Positions 19,567-29,653 of a stretch of DNA of 64,000 nt are shown in pieces (the stretch's first letter is position 1; each line of letters starts with the position of its first letter). The notes under the pieces were generated by a model. The model did not search any database and was not told the DNA's origin. It saw only the letters and a program-made list of their open reading frames with translations. Origin of the DNA: Haliscomenobacter sp. (lineage in GTDB: Bacteria > Bacteroidota > Bacteroidia > Chitinophagales > Saprospiraceae); NCBI RefSeq assembly GCF_016718685.1, contig NZ_JADKCX010000020.1, positions 15,036 through 79,035 on the forward strand, in the 5' to 3' direction. The translations under genes were made by a program, and so were the position numbers.

Positions 19567-22530
19567 ATGAAACCATTTTTACCCATACTCCTGCTTTCGG
19601 CGTGTGCGATCCTTCAAGCTCAACCTTCAGCCACTCCAGCGGCACAACGGATGCAAAGCTACCAACAGCGCAAGGCTTTGGAAGCGGCTTCCATCGTCAA
19701 TGGTGTGGAATTCCGCAGCATTGGGCCAACAGTACACAGCGGACGCATCGTTGACGTTGACGTACGCGAAGACGATCCCAGCCACTTTTACGCGGCATTC
19801 GCTTCAGGTGGCCTCTGGAAAACCACCAACAATGGCAACAGTTTTGAGCCCCTTTTTGACAAAGAAGCCGTCATGACCATCGGCGACGTAGCCGTCAATT
19901 GGAAAAACAACACCATTTGGCTCGGTACCGGGGAGAACAATTCCAGCCGTTCCTCCTATGCCGGCGCAGGTATGTACAAAAGCACGGACGGCGGCAAAAG
20001 CTGGCAACACCTCGGCCTCGAAGAAAGCCACCACATCAGCCGGATTATTCTGCACCCAACTGATCCCAATACCGCTTGGGTAGCAGTACTTGGCCATTTG
20101 TACAGCCCCAACAAAGAACGTGGCGTGTACAAAACCAGCGACGGCGGCAAAACCTGGAAACTGGTACTTTTGCCAATGAGAATTCAGGGGCTGCCGACCT
20201 CGTCATCGATCCACAAAATCCCAATGTGCTTTATGCCGCCACCTGGCATCGTGAGCGCCGCGCCTGGAATTTTGTTGAGTCGGGTACGGGGTACGGGCTT
20301 GTACAAAAGCACCGATGGGGGCAATAAGTGGACTTTACTCAGCACCACTACCGCTGGTTTTCCAACTGGCGAAGGGGCAGGCCGGATCGGTTTGTCGCTC
20401 AGCCGTTCGGGAGGAAAAACCGTTTTGTATGCCGCCATCGACAACTACAATCGCAGACCTTCAGAAACGCCCGAAGTGCCCGATGCGCTGACCAACAAGC
20501 AATTGCGCAACATGAGCAAAGATGAGTTTTTGGCGCTGAAAAAATACCAGATCAAGGAATATCTCAGCAACAACCGTTTCCCCGCTGATTTGACGGTCGA
20601 AAAAGTGACCGAAATGATCAAGTCGGATAAAGCGAAACCGCTCAGTTTGGTGGAGTTTACCGAAGATGCCAACTCGTTGCTATTTGAAAATGAGGTAATT
20701 GGCCTGGAAGTCTACCGCTCCGACGATGAAGGCAAATCCTGGAAACGCACCCACAAAGACTACCTCGATCAGGTGTACAGCAGCTACGGCTACTACTTCG
20801 GTCAGGTGCGCGTGGCACCCAATGATGCGAATAAAGTCTACGTTTACGGCGTGCCTATCCTCCGCTCGGACGATGGGGGCAAAACCTTCCGCAGCATCGA
20901 CGATGACAATGTACACAGCGACCATCACGCCCTTTGGGTCAATGGCCGCCGCCCCGGGCACCTCATTTTGGGTAACGACGGGGGCATCAACATTTCTTAC
21001 GACGATGGCGAAAACTGGGTGCATTGCAACACGCCCGCAGTAGGCCAGTTTTATTACATCGCCGTGGATATGGCTACACCGTACAACGTATATGGTGGTT
21101 TACAGGACAACGGCGTTTGGATGGGCCCTAGTACCTATACTCCCGGTAGCTCCTGGTACTCGCGGGGGCAATATCCCTACAAAGCCATTGGCGGTGGTGA
21201 CGGGATGCAAGTGGCAATAGATACCCGCGACAATGCCACCGTGTACTCCGGTTCTCAATTCGGCAGTTATTCCCGCCAAAATACCAGAACTGGCGAGCGC
21301 AAGTTCATTACGCCTCGCCACAAGTTCGGTGATCGTCCGCTGCGTTGGAACTGGCAAGCACCGATCCATTTGTCGGTACACAACCAGGACATCTTGTACA
21401 TGGCTTCCAATAAGATGCACCGTTCTTTCAACAAAGGCGACAACTTTGACGAAATCTCTGCTGACCTGACTCAGGGCGGCAAAAAAGGCGACGTACCTTT
21501 TGGCACTTTGAGCTGTATCCATGAATCTCCGCTGCGGTTTGGACTCTTGTATACCGGCTCCGACGATGGATTGGTACACATCAGCCGCGACGGAGGGGTG
21601 AGTTGGAAAAACATCACCAGCGGCTTACCCAAAGACCTCTGGGTGGTGCGCATCCAGGCCTCCAAATACGTGGAAGGCCGCGTGTATGTAGCCCTGAACG
21701 GCTACCGCTACGACGATTTTGCACCTTATGTATACATGTCAGACAACTACGGCGATACCTGGACGGCCATTGGCAAAGACCTGCCGATGGAACCCCTCAA
21801 CGTGGTCAAGGAAGATCCGGTCAATCAAGATTTGTTGTACGTGGGTTCCGATCATGGACTGTACATCTCACTGGATCGCGGTAAATCTTTCCAATTGATG
21901 AACAACGGCTTACCCGCTACCCCCGTTCACGACGTGGTGATCCACCCCCGCGAACGGGAAATTGTGGTAGGAACCCACGGTCGCTCCATGTACATCGGGC
22001 AAGGCAAAGAAATGCAACAACTCAAGACAGACGTATTGGCCAGTACCATCAAGGCTTTTGAACCCGATGCCGTGCGTTGGTCGCCACGTTGGGGCGCAGT
22101 ATTTGCCGTTTGGGCGGATACGGGCAAAGCGGAAACCAAACTTCCCGTGTACGTCAATGCCGCTGGAAAGGTCAAGATCAGCATCAAGTCAGATGATGTA
22201 GTGGTCAAAACATATGAAGTGGACGCCAAAAAAGGCCTGAACTACCTGCGTTACGACCTGAGCATGGACCCTGCCAAAGCAACGGACATAGAGGCTAAGC
22301 TGAACAAAACCCTTAAGGACGACGAGCGCCCGATCAAACTCAAGACCGCCAAGGATGGGAAAATGTATTTGCCCCGGGGTGAGTACAAAGTGCTGATGAG
22401 TAAAGATGGGAAGGATTCTGAAGTGAAGTTTAGTGTGGTAGAGTTGTTTTTAACAGAAATGGCACACAGATTCACACAGGTTAATTATATCTGTGTGAAT
22501 CTGTGCTTCCTGTTGTGCCCTTTCTGTTAA
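19567..22530 (+). CDS. Secreted BNR/sortilin-like repeat protein (VPS10-type beta-propeller, two compensating frameshifts)
   Basis: Large secreted beta-propeller protein of the sortilin/VPS10-like 'glycosyl hydrolase' family of Bacteroidota. The signal peptide starts at 19567 (MKPFLPILLLSACAILQAQ). Many Asp-box repeats (STDGGKSW, TSDGGKTW, STDGGNKW, SDDEGKSW, SRDGGVSW) run from ~50 to 800. Between the T run 20168-20171 and the G run 20288-20291 the sense lies in another frame; one T missing and one G extra restore NENSGAADLVIDPQNPNVLY. The last 25 codons are suspect: one T fewer near 22446-22450 would end the protein at ~VVELF, leaving the downstream palindrome untranslated. No T9SS tail is seen. 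The enzymatic activity implied by the name is unproven. Confidence 0.8.
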   Translation: MKPFLPILLLSACAILQAQPSATPAAQRMQSYQQRKALEAASIVNGVEFRSIGPTVHSGRIVDVDVREDDPSHFYAAFASGGLWKTTNNGNSFEPLFDKEAVMTIGDVAVNWKNNTIWLGTGENNSSRSSYAGAGMYKSTDGGKSWQHLGLEESHHISRIILHPTDPNTAWVAVLGHLYSPNKERGVYKTSDGGKTWKLVLLPMRIQGLPTSSSIHKIPMCFMPPPGIVSAAPGILLSRVRGTGLYKSTDGGNKWTLLSTTTAGFPTGEGAGRIGLSLSRSGGKTVLYAAIDNYNRRPSETPEVPDALTNKQLRNMSKDEFLALKKYQIKEYLSNNRFPADLTVEKVTEMIKSDKAKPLSLVEFTEDANSLLFENEVIGLEVYRSDDEGKSWKRTHKDYLDQVYSSYGYYFGQVRVAPNDANKVYVYGVPILRSDDGGKTFRSIDDDNVHSDHHALWVNGRRPGHLILGNDGGINISYDDGENWVHCNTPAVGQFYYIAVDMATPYNVYGGLQDNGVWMGPSTYTPGSSWYSRGQYPYKAIGGGDGMQVAIDTRDNATVYSGSQFGSYSRQNTRTGERKFITPRHKFGDRPLRWNWQAPIHLSVHNQDILYMASNKMHRSFNKGDNFDEISADLTQGGKKGDVPFGTLSCIHESPLRFGLLYTGSDDGLVHISRDGGVSWKNITSGLPKDLWVVRIQASKYVEGRVYVALNGYRYDDFAPYVYMSDNYGDTWTAIGKDLPMEPLNVVKEDPVNQDLLYVGSDHGLYISLDRGKSFQLMNNGLPATPVHDVVIHPREREIVVGTHGRSMYIGQGKEMQQLKTDVLASTIKAFEPDAVRWSPRWGAVFAVWADTGKAETKLPVYVNAAGKVKISIKSDDVVVKTYEVDAKKGLNYLRYDLSMDPAKATDIEAKLNKTLKDDERPIKLKTAKDGKMYLPRGEYKVLMSKDGKDSEVKFSVVELFLTEMAHRFTQVNYICVNLCFLLCPFC

Positions 22531-22531
22531 A
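22449..22531. repeat. CACAGATT-word inverted repeat
   Basis: Arm 22449-22479 pairs with 22491-22531, apart from ~10 extra bases in the second arm. The inner word CACACAGATTCACACAG resembles the longer hairpin at 24462-24545. It overlaps the likely true stop of the BNR protein. Confidence 0.6.
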
Positions 22532-22609
22532 TAAATGTCGGTTAAATCCTTATTTTGCCCCATGAAACTTACCCATGGCTCGCGCTCATGGGACCAAAAC
22601 AGATTAGCA

Positions 22610-24455
22610 ATGTTACCATTGAAATGGATCGGCAGCGGGGTGCTCACCCTGTGGGCCTTTTGTCTATTTGCCCAAATCGAACGCATCGAACCCATGAATT
22701 GGTGGGTGGGCATGAAAAACCCGGAACTGCAATTGTTGGTACACGGCCAAAACATCGGCGAAACCACACCCAGCATCACTTATCCCGGTGTAAGCATCAA
22801 AGCCATTCACCGCGCCGACAGCAAAAATTACCTCTTCATCGATCTGCTCATTGCCGCGGGTACCAAACCCGGTAGTTTTAACATCAACTTCAGAAAAACC
22901 GGGCAAGCGACACAAAGCTTCAAATACACGCTTTTGCCGCGCAACAAGGTGGCCCAAACCCAAATGGGTTTTTCTTCCAAAGATGTCATTTATTTGATTA
23001 CACCTGACCGCTTTGCGAATGGCGATCCCAGCAATGATTTCAGCGATACCCTGCGGGAAAAAATCATCGACCGCAAAAGCGATTACCTCCGCCACGGCGG
23101 CGACATCCGTGGCATCATCAATAGCCTGGATTATTTGGCTGAACTGGGCATTACGGCCATTTGGCCTACACCTTTACTTGAAAACAACATGCCGGCCTGG
23201 TCATACCACGGGTACGCGATTACGGACTATTACAAAGTAGATCCCCGCTTTGGTACCTTGGCCGACTATAAAGAATTGGCTGACAAAGCCCGCCAAAAAG
23301 GCATCAAACTGATCAAAGACGATGTGGTGAACCACTCCGGGATAAAGTACTGGTGGATGCCCGATTTGCCCTTCAAAAACTGGGTGAATTTCCCGGATTC
23401 CATGCAGGTGACCAACCACCGCCGCACCATCAACGAAGACCTTTACGCCGCCCAGGTAGACAAAAAACTGATGACCCAGGGCTGGTTTGTACCCGATATG
23501 CCCGATTTGAACCACCAAAACGCTTTTCTGGCCAAATACCTGATCCAAAACAGCATTTGGTGGATCGAAACCCTGGCATTGGGCGGCATTCGGCAGGATA
23601 CTTACCCTTATTCGGAAAAGTCGTTTTTGAAAAACTGGTCTTGCGCCATCATGCGCGAATACCCCAATTTCAGCATCGTAGGGGAGGAGTGGAGCACCAA
23701 TCCCTTGATTGCGGCCTATTGGCAGCAGGGCAAAAAGAACCACGATGGCTATGTCTCTTGCCTGGAAAGCCCCATGGACTTCCCGCTGCAACAAGCCCTG
23801 GCTCAAGCGCTGGGAGAACCCGGCAACCGGGGCCTGGATAAACTGTACGAAGCGCTGTCCAATGACTTCGTGTACGCCAACCCGCAAGCCCTGATGGTCT
23901 TCGGTGAAAACCACGACATGGATCGCCTTTTTACCCAAATGAAACAAGACGTGGATCTGCTGCAAATGGCCTTGACTTACCTCTTGACCGTCCGCGGCAT
24001 TCCCACAACTCTACTATGGCACCGAAGTGTTGCTGCAAAACACTGCCAAACCCGGCGACCACGGCCTGATTCGCAGCGATTTTCCCGGCGGCTGGGCGGG
24101 TGACAGGGTGAATGGTTTTACGGGTCAAGGATTGAATGCGGATCAGGTACGCATCCAGTCTTTTATGAAAAAATTCCTGAACTGGCGCAAGCAGAAGAGC
24201 GTGATTCATCAAGGAAAAACCTTGCATTTTGCGCCGAAGGATGGGGTGTATGTGTACGCACGTTACACGGCTACGGAAACGGTGCTGGTGGTGATGAACA
24301 AAAACGCCGGTGCCAAGTCGATTGACCTGGGGCATTATGCGGAGGCGATCAAAGGGAAAACGAGCGCGGTGGATGTGCTGAGCGGCGAGACGCTGACGCT
24401 GGGGAGGAGTTTGGAAGTGAAGGGGAGAATGGCGACGGTGCTGGAGTTGAAATAG
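22610..24455 (+). CDS. GH13 alpha-amylase family protein, cyclomaltodextrinase/SusA-like (one frameshift)
   Basis: Secreted or periplasmic starch-degrading enzyme. The start at 22610 gives a short signal peptide (MLPLKWIGSGVLTLWAFCLFAQ); an in-frame ATG at 22562 is an alternative. Residues ~25-120 form the beta-sandwich typical of cyclomaltodextrinases/neopullulanases. The GH13 barrel follows with DVVNHSG (region I), GGIRQDTYPY (II, nucleophile Asp), VGEEWSTNP (III, acid Glu) and FGENHDMDR (IV). The last part, in another frame after ~24005, has the expected LYYGTEVLL and a C-terminal beta domain. An extra A at 24005 accounts for the break. The likely action is cleavage of alpha-1,4 maltooligosaccharides or cyclodextrins. 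No susC/susD pair is adjacent. Confidence 0.87.
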
Positions 24456-24461
24456 GTTTCA

Positions 24462-24545
24462 TTTCACCACAGATTCCACAGATTTTCACAGATTTTATAG
24501 ATAGGACAAAAAAATCTGTGAAAATCTGTGGAATCTGTGGTGAAA
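24462..24545. repeat. Perfect 34-bp inverted repeat between convergent genes
   Basis: Arm 24462-24495 and arm 24512-24545 are exact reverse complements, with a 16-nt loop. The arm consists of repeated CACAGATT words. It lies between the stops of the amylase (+) and the DUF2520 gene (-), so it can act as a two-way terminator. Same family as 22449-22531. Confidence 0.9.
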
Positions 24546-24558
24546 AACCTCTCTAGCC

Positions 24559-25326
24559 TTACCCCCGGATCAAGCCCGTCATCAACCCATACAATTCCCG
24601 CCATTCCGGGTGCGCCTCCAACAAATCCAACTGCCGCTCAATCGTTGCCAAATCGCCCCGCAGCGCCGGGCCGGTTTGCATTTCGGCAGGAGTTTGCGCT
24701 TGCACCTTTGCTGCCGTCTCCTGAATCAGGGGCAACAAGAGATCAAAAGGCAAGTTTTTCTCGGCAAGAATGGCCGCGCCAATCTGGTACAATTCATTCA
24801 CAAAATTGTTGACAAATACCGCCGCGAGGTGTAAGGTTTTGCGGTCGGCTTCAGTGGTCAGTTGTACCTTTTGACTGATGCGTTGGGCAAGTTCCAGCAG
24901 CAGCTTTTCATCGGCAGAATGCTGGGCTTCAATACACATCGGAATTTCCGCAAAATTGGGCTCGCGCCCCCAGGAGAAACTTTGTAGCGGATAAAAAATA
25001 CCCGTACGCGGCAAAAAATCACTCAGCCAGTTCAATGGGCTGCTCCCGGAGGTATGTACCACCAGCGGCGGATTAGGGAGATGTTTGGCCAAAGCTTTCG
25101 CCACTTCAGGAATTGCCTGATCACTTACCGCGATGATGATCAAATCCACACCATCTGCCTGTACATCTTTCCAGCGGCTGATGCCTTGGGCATTAACTGC
25201 AGTCGCCAACTGAAGCGCTTTGTCCAATTGGCGACTGTAGATTTGATGGATAGTAAGGCCACAAGCGTGGAGTCTTTTGCTGAGGTGGAAGGCTACTTTG
25301 CCGGAACCGATGATGTTGATTGTCAC
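24559..25326 (-). CDS. DUF2520 Rossmann-fold protein (putative NAD(P)-dependent reductase)
   Basis: 255 residues. The N-terminal Rossmann domain starts with INIIGSGKVAFHLSKRL (GxGxxA/G dinucleotide motif); the segment VVHTSGSSP and the all-alpha C-terminal DUF2520 half (HLAAVFVNNFVNELY) are typical. These proteins resemble pyrroline-5-carboxylate or ketopantoate reductases, but the reaction is unknown. The start at 25326 is tight against the dinucleotide motif. Converges with the amylase across a long hairpin. Confidence 0.85.
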   Translation of the reverse strand: MTINIIGSGKVAFHLSKRLHACGLTIHQIYSRQLDKALQLATAVNAQGISRWKDVQADGVDLIIIAVSDQAIPEVAKALAKHLPNPPLVVHTSGSSPLNWLSDFLPRTGIFYPLQSFSWGREPNFAEIPMCIEAQHSADEKLLLELAQRISQKVQLTTEADRKTLHLAAVFVNNFVNELYQIGAAILAEKNLPFDLLLPLIQETAAKVQAQTPAEMQTGPALRGDLATIERQLDLLEAHPEWRELYGLMTGLIRG

Positions 25327-25461
25327 GATTGAGGTTTTATTTGTACATGGAGCAGCATTTTTTTAACACAAAGGACCAATGAAACAGGACACAAAGCGAG
25401 ACTTTTTGTGCCCTAATTTCCTTGTTATTTTTTGTCGCTTTGGACGTTTTATCCATTTGAC

Positions 25462-28338
25462 TTAAGCTGCTGCAACTTCAGCAGTACGCCGCGTACTCAT
25501 CCGATTCCAAATGCTGAAACCCAAGCCAAACATCATCAACAGCGTGCCCAACCAGAATACATTGATGCCCGGGAATTCCATTGCCTCCAAAACGATGTAG
25601 TTGGAAGGCAGTGCATCCGTAGCCACTTCAATGGGAATGCTGCTGGGTGCGCTGGATTTGGCCAACATCAGTTGAATGGTTTCTTTGCCCGGATCGAGCA
25701 GCGGGAAGCGCAGGTGCAAACCCAGTTCGGAAACCTCCACTTTTACATTTAGCGGTTGTCCGTCTCGAATCAGGAAGATCGGCTCGGCATGGTACACCTT
25801 GCCATCGGGCGCGCTGATGTCGAGCATGGCGCCTACAGCCAGATCTCCCTCTTTGCGGGTGTAATCCGGATGCTCGGGATTTTTATTGAAGCCCGAGAAC
25901 TTGATTTTTAAGTCTTGCCAGTTGCCTACATCGCCTTGACGCAGATTGAGGTCCTCGTATTTGAGCTGGTTGTCAAACTCAAAAACTTTTTCGATGGCTT
26001 CCTGGCTGATTTTGAACTTGCTGCTCAGGTCGTCAATTTGATCGGGATAAGTGTAAATCAGCTGTCCGCGCAGCAGGATGGCGGGATTGGCGTAATACAC
26101 GCTATCGTCGTCGCTGCGGCGAATTTTTAGCTTGGTGCTAAAGGCCAGGTCACCAGGTTCGGGTTTGTAATCTTTGTGTGCGGGATTGCGGCTGATCGAT
26201 TCCAGGCTGATCTGAAACGTGCGGGTGAAAACGGTATCCCGGTTTTCTACTTCCAAAGTGTCGAGCAACAATACGGTGCGGCCTTGAGCCAATTCCAGCG
26301 GCTTGTATTTCAGTTCCTCTTCCCGTTGTTTTTTGAGCTCAAAGTTTTGTTCTACCTCCGGCAGTGCGCTGATGTGGGTGAACACGTCTTTGGTCCAATA
26401 ATGCCGCGTATCCGGGTTGGAAGTGGCAATTTTGGTGAAGGTTTTTTCGTACAAAATGGTCGGATAAAGGTTGAAATCCTCAATGACTTTACCCGCTTTG
26501 TTTTTGCGCTGGTAGTTGACGGTATAGGTTCTGGTGAAGTCGACCAGGGTATCTTTTACGTAAGTGACCATGTAATCCTGCATCAGGGTGGGCACGTTTT
26601 TGAACAAAGAGATGTTCTTTTTGCTCATTTCCTCGTCTCCACCTTCAATCAAACCATCCATCAAAAAGGCGTTGGAGGAAATGATTTTGCGGTTGACCCC
26701 TGAGGCCATGATGCCGACCAGCATGAGTCCAAACCCAAGGTGGGCAAAAACCGACCCAGCGGCTTTCAAATTGCCTTTCAGGTAATTGATCAGGTAATCC
26801 AGGTTGCTTACAATGGTAAAATAACCGCTAAAGGTCAACAGCACATATTGCCAGGTAGGCAATTGGATCAATAAGCTGCTGAGGTAGGTCAATACCCCGG
26901 CAATGGCCAGCGCTACCCCGACGTGGATGGCAAAACGTTGGGCATTTTTACTCCAGTTGTGCTCCCGGAAGCGCAGGTATTGAGCAAAACCCGAAAAATA
27001 ACCAATGAACACTCCAATCCAGAGCTGGTACTTGTTGAAGTGGATCACCGGCTCGGTGATCACCCGTCCCTGGTACGCCGGATTAAAATATTGTACAATT
27101 TTGTTAAAAACGGGCAATGAAGTGGAACCTGTAATGAGCACCGCCGAAAACAACAAAATCAGGGTACCGATGAACATCCAAAATTCTTTGGAAGTTGTGG
27201 CCTCCTCGGTTTTGGGGCTCGGGATTTGCCGCCAGCGCCAGATCATCAGGAACAAACTGGGCAGCGTAAAAGCGGCGATAAAAAAGATCAGCTGGTTGCC
27301 CAAACCTGACCCGGTAAAAGCATGTACCGATGTTTCGCCCAGCACCCCACTGCGCGTAAGGAAGGTGGAATACACCACCAACAAGAAACTCAGCAGGTAA
27401 AAAATATAGGAACTGCGCACCGAATGCCCGGTGGCTTTGGAAATCAAATTGGTATGGACGCCAGCGATGATGATCAACCAGGGTACCAGCGAGGTGTTTT
27501 CCACGGGATCCCATGCCCAATAGCCCCCAAAATTGAGCGCTTCGTAAGCCCAGGCCGAACCCATCAAAATACCCGTACCCAAGATGGAACCACAAAACAG
27601 TGCCCAGGGCAGTGCCGGTTTCAACCATTCGGTGTGCCGTTTGGTCCACAATCCCGCAATCGCATACGCAAACGGAATGGAGGTGGAAGCAAAACCCAGA
27701 AAGAGGGTAGGAGGGTGGATGGTCATCCAGTAGTTTTGCAAGGCTGGTGATAAACCGTTCCCTTTGATCAATTTTACATAATCAGCCTGCGCAAAAATGG
27801 GGGCATCGATGGTTTGGCGCAACAACAACATGGGGTTGCTACCAATTTTGGACGCTTCGTCCCCAAAGCCAAAATAAACACCCAAGATCATGGAGCCCAG
27901 CACCGCTTGAATGGCCGCCAATACGGTCAAGGTGGAAGTTTCCCAGGATTTTCCTTTGACCAGTAAAATAAAGCCCAGCACGATGTGCCAGAACATCCAA
28001 AGCAAAAAACTACCTTCTTGTCCTTCCCAAAGTGCGGAAAAAATGAACTTCATCGGCAATTCTTCCGAAACGTGCCCTTGAACGTATTGATACTCGTACA
28101 ATTGGTGGGTCATGGCGTACAGCAAGGAACCAATGACCGCGAAAATGCCCACACCATGGGTCAAAAAAGCAATTCTACCAATTTTGCGCCAGCTTTCGTA
28201 TTCTGCGGTTTCCTGGCGTTGGGTGGCAAACCAATAGGCCACCATCGATAATAATGCGCCTACGAATCCCAGCAAAACGCCCAACTGCCCGATCTGCCCC
28301 GGCAACAGGGTTTCGCCAATGTATTGGATTTTTTCCAT
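25462..28338 (-). CDS. ccmF: Cytochrome c maturation heme lyase component CcmF
   Basis: Polytopic inner-membrane protein of the CcmF/NrfE family that transfers haem from CcmE to apocytochrome c on the periplasmic side. The haem-handling WWD-type motif is WGGYWAWDPVENTSLVPWL; conserved neighbours HPPTLFLGFAS and RSGVLGETSVHAF are present. About 13 membrane segments lie in the first ~560 residues, plus a long periplasmic domain and a last anchor helix (VFWLGTLLMMFGLGFSIWN). At ~958 residues it is longer than E. coli CcmF (~650), as usual in Bacteroidota. The start at 28338 lies 2 bp after the ccmE stop, so the two are one operon. ccmB, ccmC and ccmG are not in this window. Confidence 0.92.
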   Translation of the reverse strand: MEKIQYIGETLLPGQIGQLGVLLGFVGALLSMVAYWFATQRQETAEYESWRKIGRIAFLTHGVGIFAVIGSLLYAMTHQLYEYQYVQGHVSEELPMKFIFSALWEGQEGSFLLWMFWHIVLGFILLVKGKSWETSTLTVLAAIQAVLGSMILGVYFGFGDEASKIGSNPMLLLRQTIDAPIFAQADYVKLIKGNGLSPALQNYWMTIHPPTLFLGFASTSIPFAYAIAGLWTKRHTEWLKPALPWALFCGSILGTGILMGSAWAYEALNFGGYWAWDPVENTSLVPWLIIIAGVHTNLISKATGHSVRSSYIFYLLSFLLVVYSTFLTRSGVLGETSVHAFTGSGLGNQLIFFIAAFTLPSLFLMIWRWRQIPSPKTEEATTSKEFWMFIGTLILLFSAVLITGSTSLPVFNKIVQYFNPAYQGRVITEPVIHFNKYQLWIGVFIGYFSGFAQYLRFREHNWSKNAQRFAIHVGVALAIAGVLTYLSSLLIQLPTWQYVLLTFSGYFTIVSNLDYLINYLKGNLKAAGSVFAHLGFGLMLVGIMASGVNRKIISSNAFLMDGLIEGGDEEMSKKNISLFKNVPTLMQDYMVTYVKDTLVDFTRTYTVNYQRKNKAGKVIEDFNLYPTILYEKTFTKIATSNPDTRHYWTKDVFTHISALPEVEQNFELKKQREEELKYKPLELAQGRTVLLLDTLEVENRDTVFTRTFQISLESISRNPAHKDYKPEPGDLAFSTKLKIRRSDDDSVYYANPAILLRGQLIYTYPDQIDDLSSKFKISQEAIEKVFEFDNQLKYEDLNLRQGDVGNWQDLKIKFSGFNKNPEHPDYTRKEGDLAVGAMLDISAPDGKVYHAEPIFLIRDGQPLNVKVEVSELGLHLRFPLLDPGKETIQLMLAKSSAPSSIPIEVATDALPSNYIVLEAMEFPGINVFWLGTLLMMFGLGFSIWNRMSTRRTAEVAAA

Positions 28339-28340
28339 TT

Positions 28341-28739
28341 TTACCCGTTCTGTTTGCTCTTGATGGCAATTTCTTCGTCCTTGTATTTGGAAGGACACTT
28401 CATCAATAAATCCGTCGCTACAAATACGCCATCTTTCATGCGACCGGTTACGACAATTTGCTCCGACATTTCAAAGTCTTGGGGCTTAGCCTTCAACAGT
28501 ACCACTTTGTGCTCTTCCCCTTCGCTGTCTTTGATGAAAAAACTGAAATGGTTGGGATCTTTGACCGGGTCGTACACCATCGGCTTGTTTTTGGCCAATT
28601 TTCCGGCAATTTTGATCTTTTTGCTGCTGGTATTCGCGTCGGCAAATGAGCCGTAGGTACTCATGTCCTTGGCTGAATTGACCAGGAGCGCGATAGCGAT
28701 GGCCACCATTACTCCCGCGATGAGATAGATCCGCTTCAT
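28341..28739 (-). CDS. ccmE: Cytochrome c maturation haem chaperone CcmE, CxxxY variant
   Basis: 132 residues: an N-terminal membrane anchor (MKRIYLIAGVMVAIAIALLV) and a periplasmic OB-fold (GKLAKNKPMVYDPVKD, QIVVTGRMKDGVFVATDLLMKC). In classical CcmE the covalent haem ligand is His in HxxxY; here the site reads CPSKY (residues 115-119), the CxxxY type known from archaea and some bacteria. The start at 28739 places the anchor at the N-terminus; an upstream in-frame start at 28862 would add 41 residues without clear homology. First gene of a ccmE-ccmF pair. Confidence 0.9.
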   Translation of the reverse strand: MKRIYLIAGVMVAIAIALLVNSAKDMSTYGSFADANTSSKKIKIAGKLAKNKPMVYDPVKDPNHFSFFIKDSEGEEHKVVLLKAKPQDFEMSEQIVVTGRMKDGVFVATDLLMKCPSKYKDEEIAIKSKQNG

Positions 28740-28923
28740 AGTTTTGCTATTGAATTTCCTATTTGACGCAGTTGCTCCAGTTTTTGTTGCATCTGGCATC
28801 AATTCGGCAAAGGTAAGTTCCTTTCCCTGCTTTTTCATTTTTAAAACACCAAATTCTGGCAATAGGTCTTGTGTAGTGTCTGGTTTTTGTAAAATTGATT
28901 GATTCTAAATAAGCTTGAAATAT

Positions 28924-28958
28924 TTTGTACATAAGAAAAAGTAAAAAAATTAACTTTG
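28924..28958 (+). promoter_or_regulatory. Candidate promoter of the FtsE-like gene
   Basis: TAACTTTG at 28951-28958 matches TAnnTTTG, with TTTG at 28924-28927 (23-base spacer). The ATG at 28965 follows within 7 bases, so the mRNA would be nearly leaderless. Confidence 0.4.
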
Positions 28959-28964
28959 CCAACT

Positions 28965-29651
28965 ATGAGCAAGTTAATCGTAAGGCTACAAGACGTTGTC
29001 ATCAAACAGGGAGACCAGGAAGTACTCAGCGGAGTCAATCTGCGGGTCAATGAGGGCGAGTTTACGTACCTGATTGGAAAAACGGGAAGTGGAAAATCCA
29101 GTTTGCTCAAAACGCTTTACGCTGCACTTCCGCTGGCGCAAGGCCAAGGCGAAGTGGCGGGTTTTGATTTGAATCAACTCAATCGCAACTCCATTCCATT
29201 GTTGCGCCGCAAGTTGGGCATTGTTTTTCAGGATTTCAATTTGCTCAACGACCGCAGTGTGTACAACAACCTGCTTTTTACCCTTAAAGCTACTGGTTGG
29301 AGCAAACGCCAGGAAATCCAGGCGCGCATCGATGAAGTGCTCCAGCAAGTGGGCTTAACTGGTCAAGGCCCCAAAATGCCGCACCAGCTCTCCGGTGGCG
29401 AACAGCAACGTGTCGTGATCGCCCGCGCCCTGCTCAACACGCCTGCCCTTATCATTGCTGACGAACCTACGGGAAACCTTGATCCCGAAACTTCGGATGA
29501 AATTCTGCTCTTGATGCGCCACCTTTCCAAACAAAACAATGCAGCGGTGCTTTTTGCAACGCACGATTACCGAATTTTGGAGAATTTCCCAGCGCGGATT
29601 ATCCGTTGCCTGAATGGGAAAATTTTTGATGACCAGGAGATCAGTTTGTAG
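28965..29651 (+). CDS. ftsE: FtsE-like ABC transporter ATPase
   Basis: 228-residue ABC ATPase of the FtsE/LolD group. Visible: Walker A GKTGSGKSS, Q-loop FQDFNLL, signature LSGGEQQRV, Walker B ALIIADEPTG with the following NLDPETS, and the switch His in ATHDYRIL. In FtsE the ATPase works with the membrane protein FtsX to control peptidoglycan hydrolases at division. No ftsX lies next to it here, so FtsE is the best call by sequence but LolD-type export is not excluded. Divergent from ccmEF. Confidence 0.82.
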   Translation: MSKLIVRLQDVVIKQGDQEVLSGVNLRVNEGEFTYLIGKTGSGKSSLLKTLYAALPLAQGQGEVAGFDLNQLNRNSIPLLRRKLGIVFQDFNLLNDRSVYNNLLFTLKATGWSKRQEIQARIDEVLQQVGLTGQGPKMPHQLSGGEQQRVVIARALLNTPALIIADEPTGNLDPETSDEILLLMRHLSKQNNAAVLFATHDYRILENFPARIIRCLNGKIFDDQEISL

Positions 29652-29653
29652 GA

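Noticed and set aside
20165..20295. Programmed frameshift pair in the BNR protein
   Set aside because: Two opposite single-base homopolymer changes restore the frame, and the same error type occurs all over the window.
23201..23965. 254-residue minus-strand open frame
   Set aside because: Antisense to the GH13 enzyme, whose catalytic motifs are clear on the plus strand.
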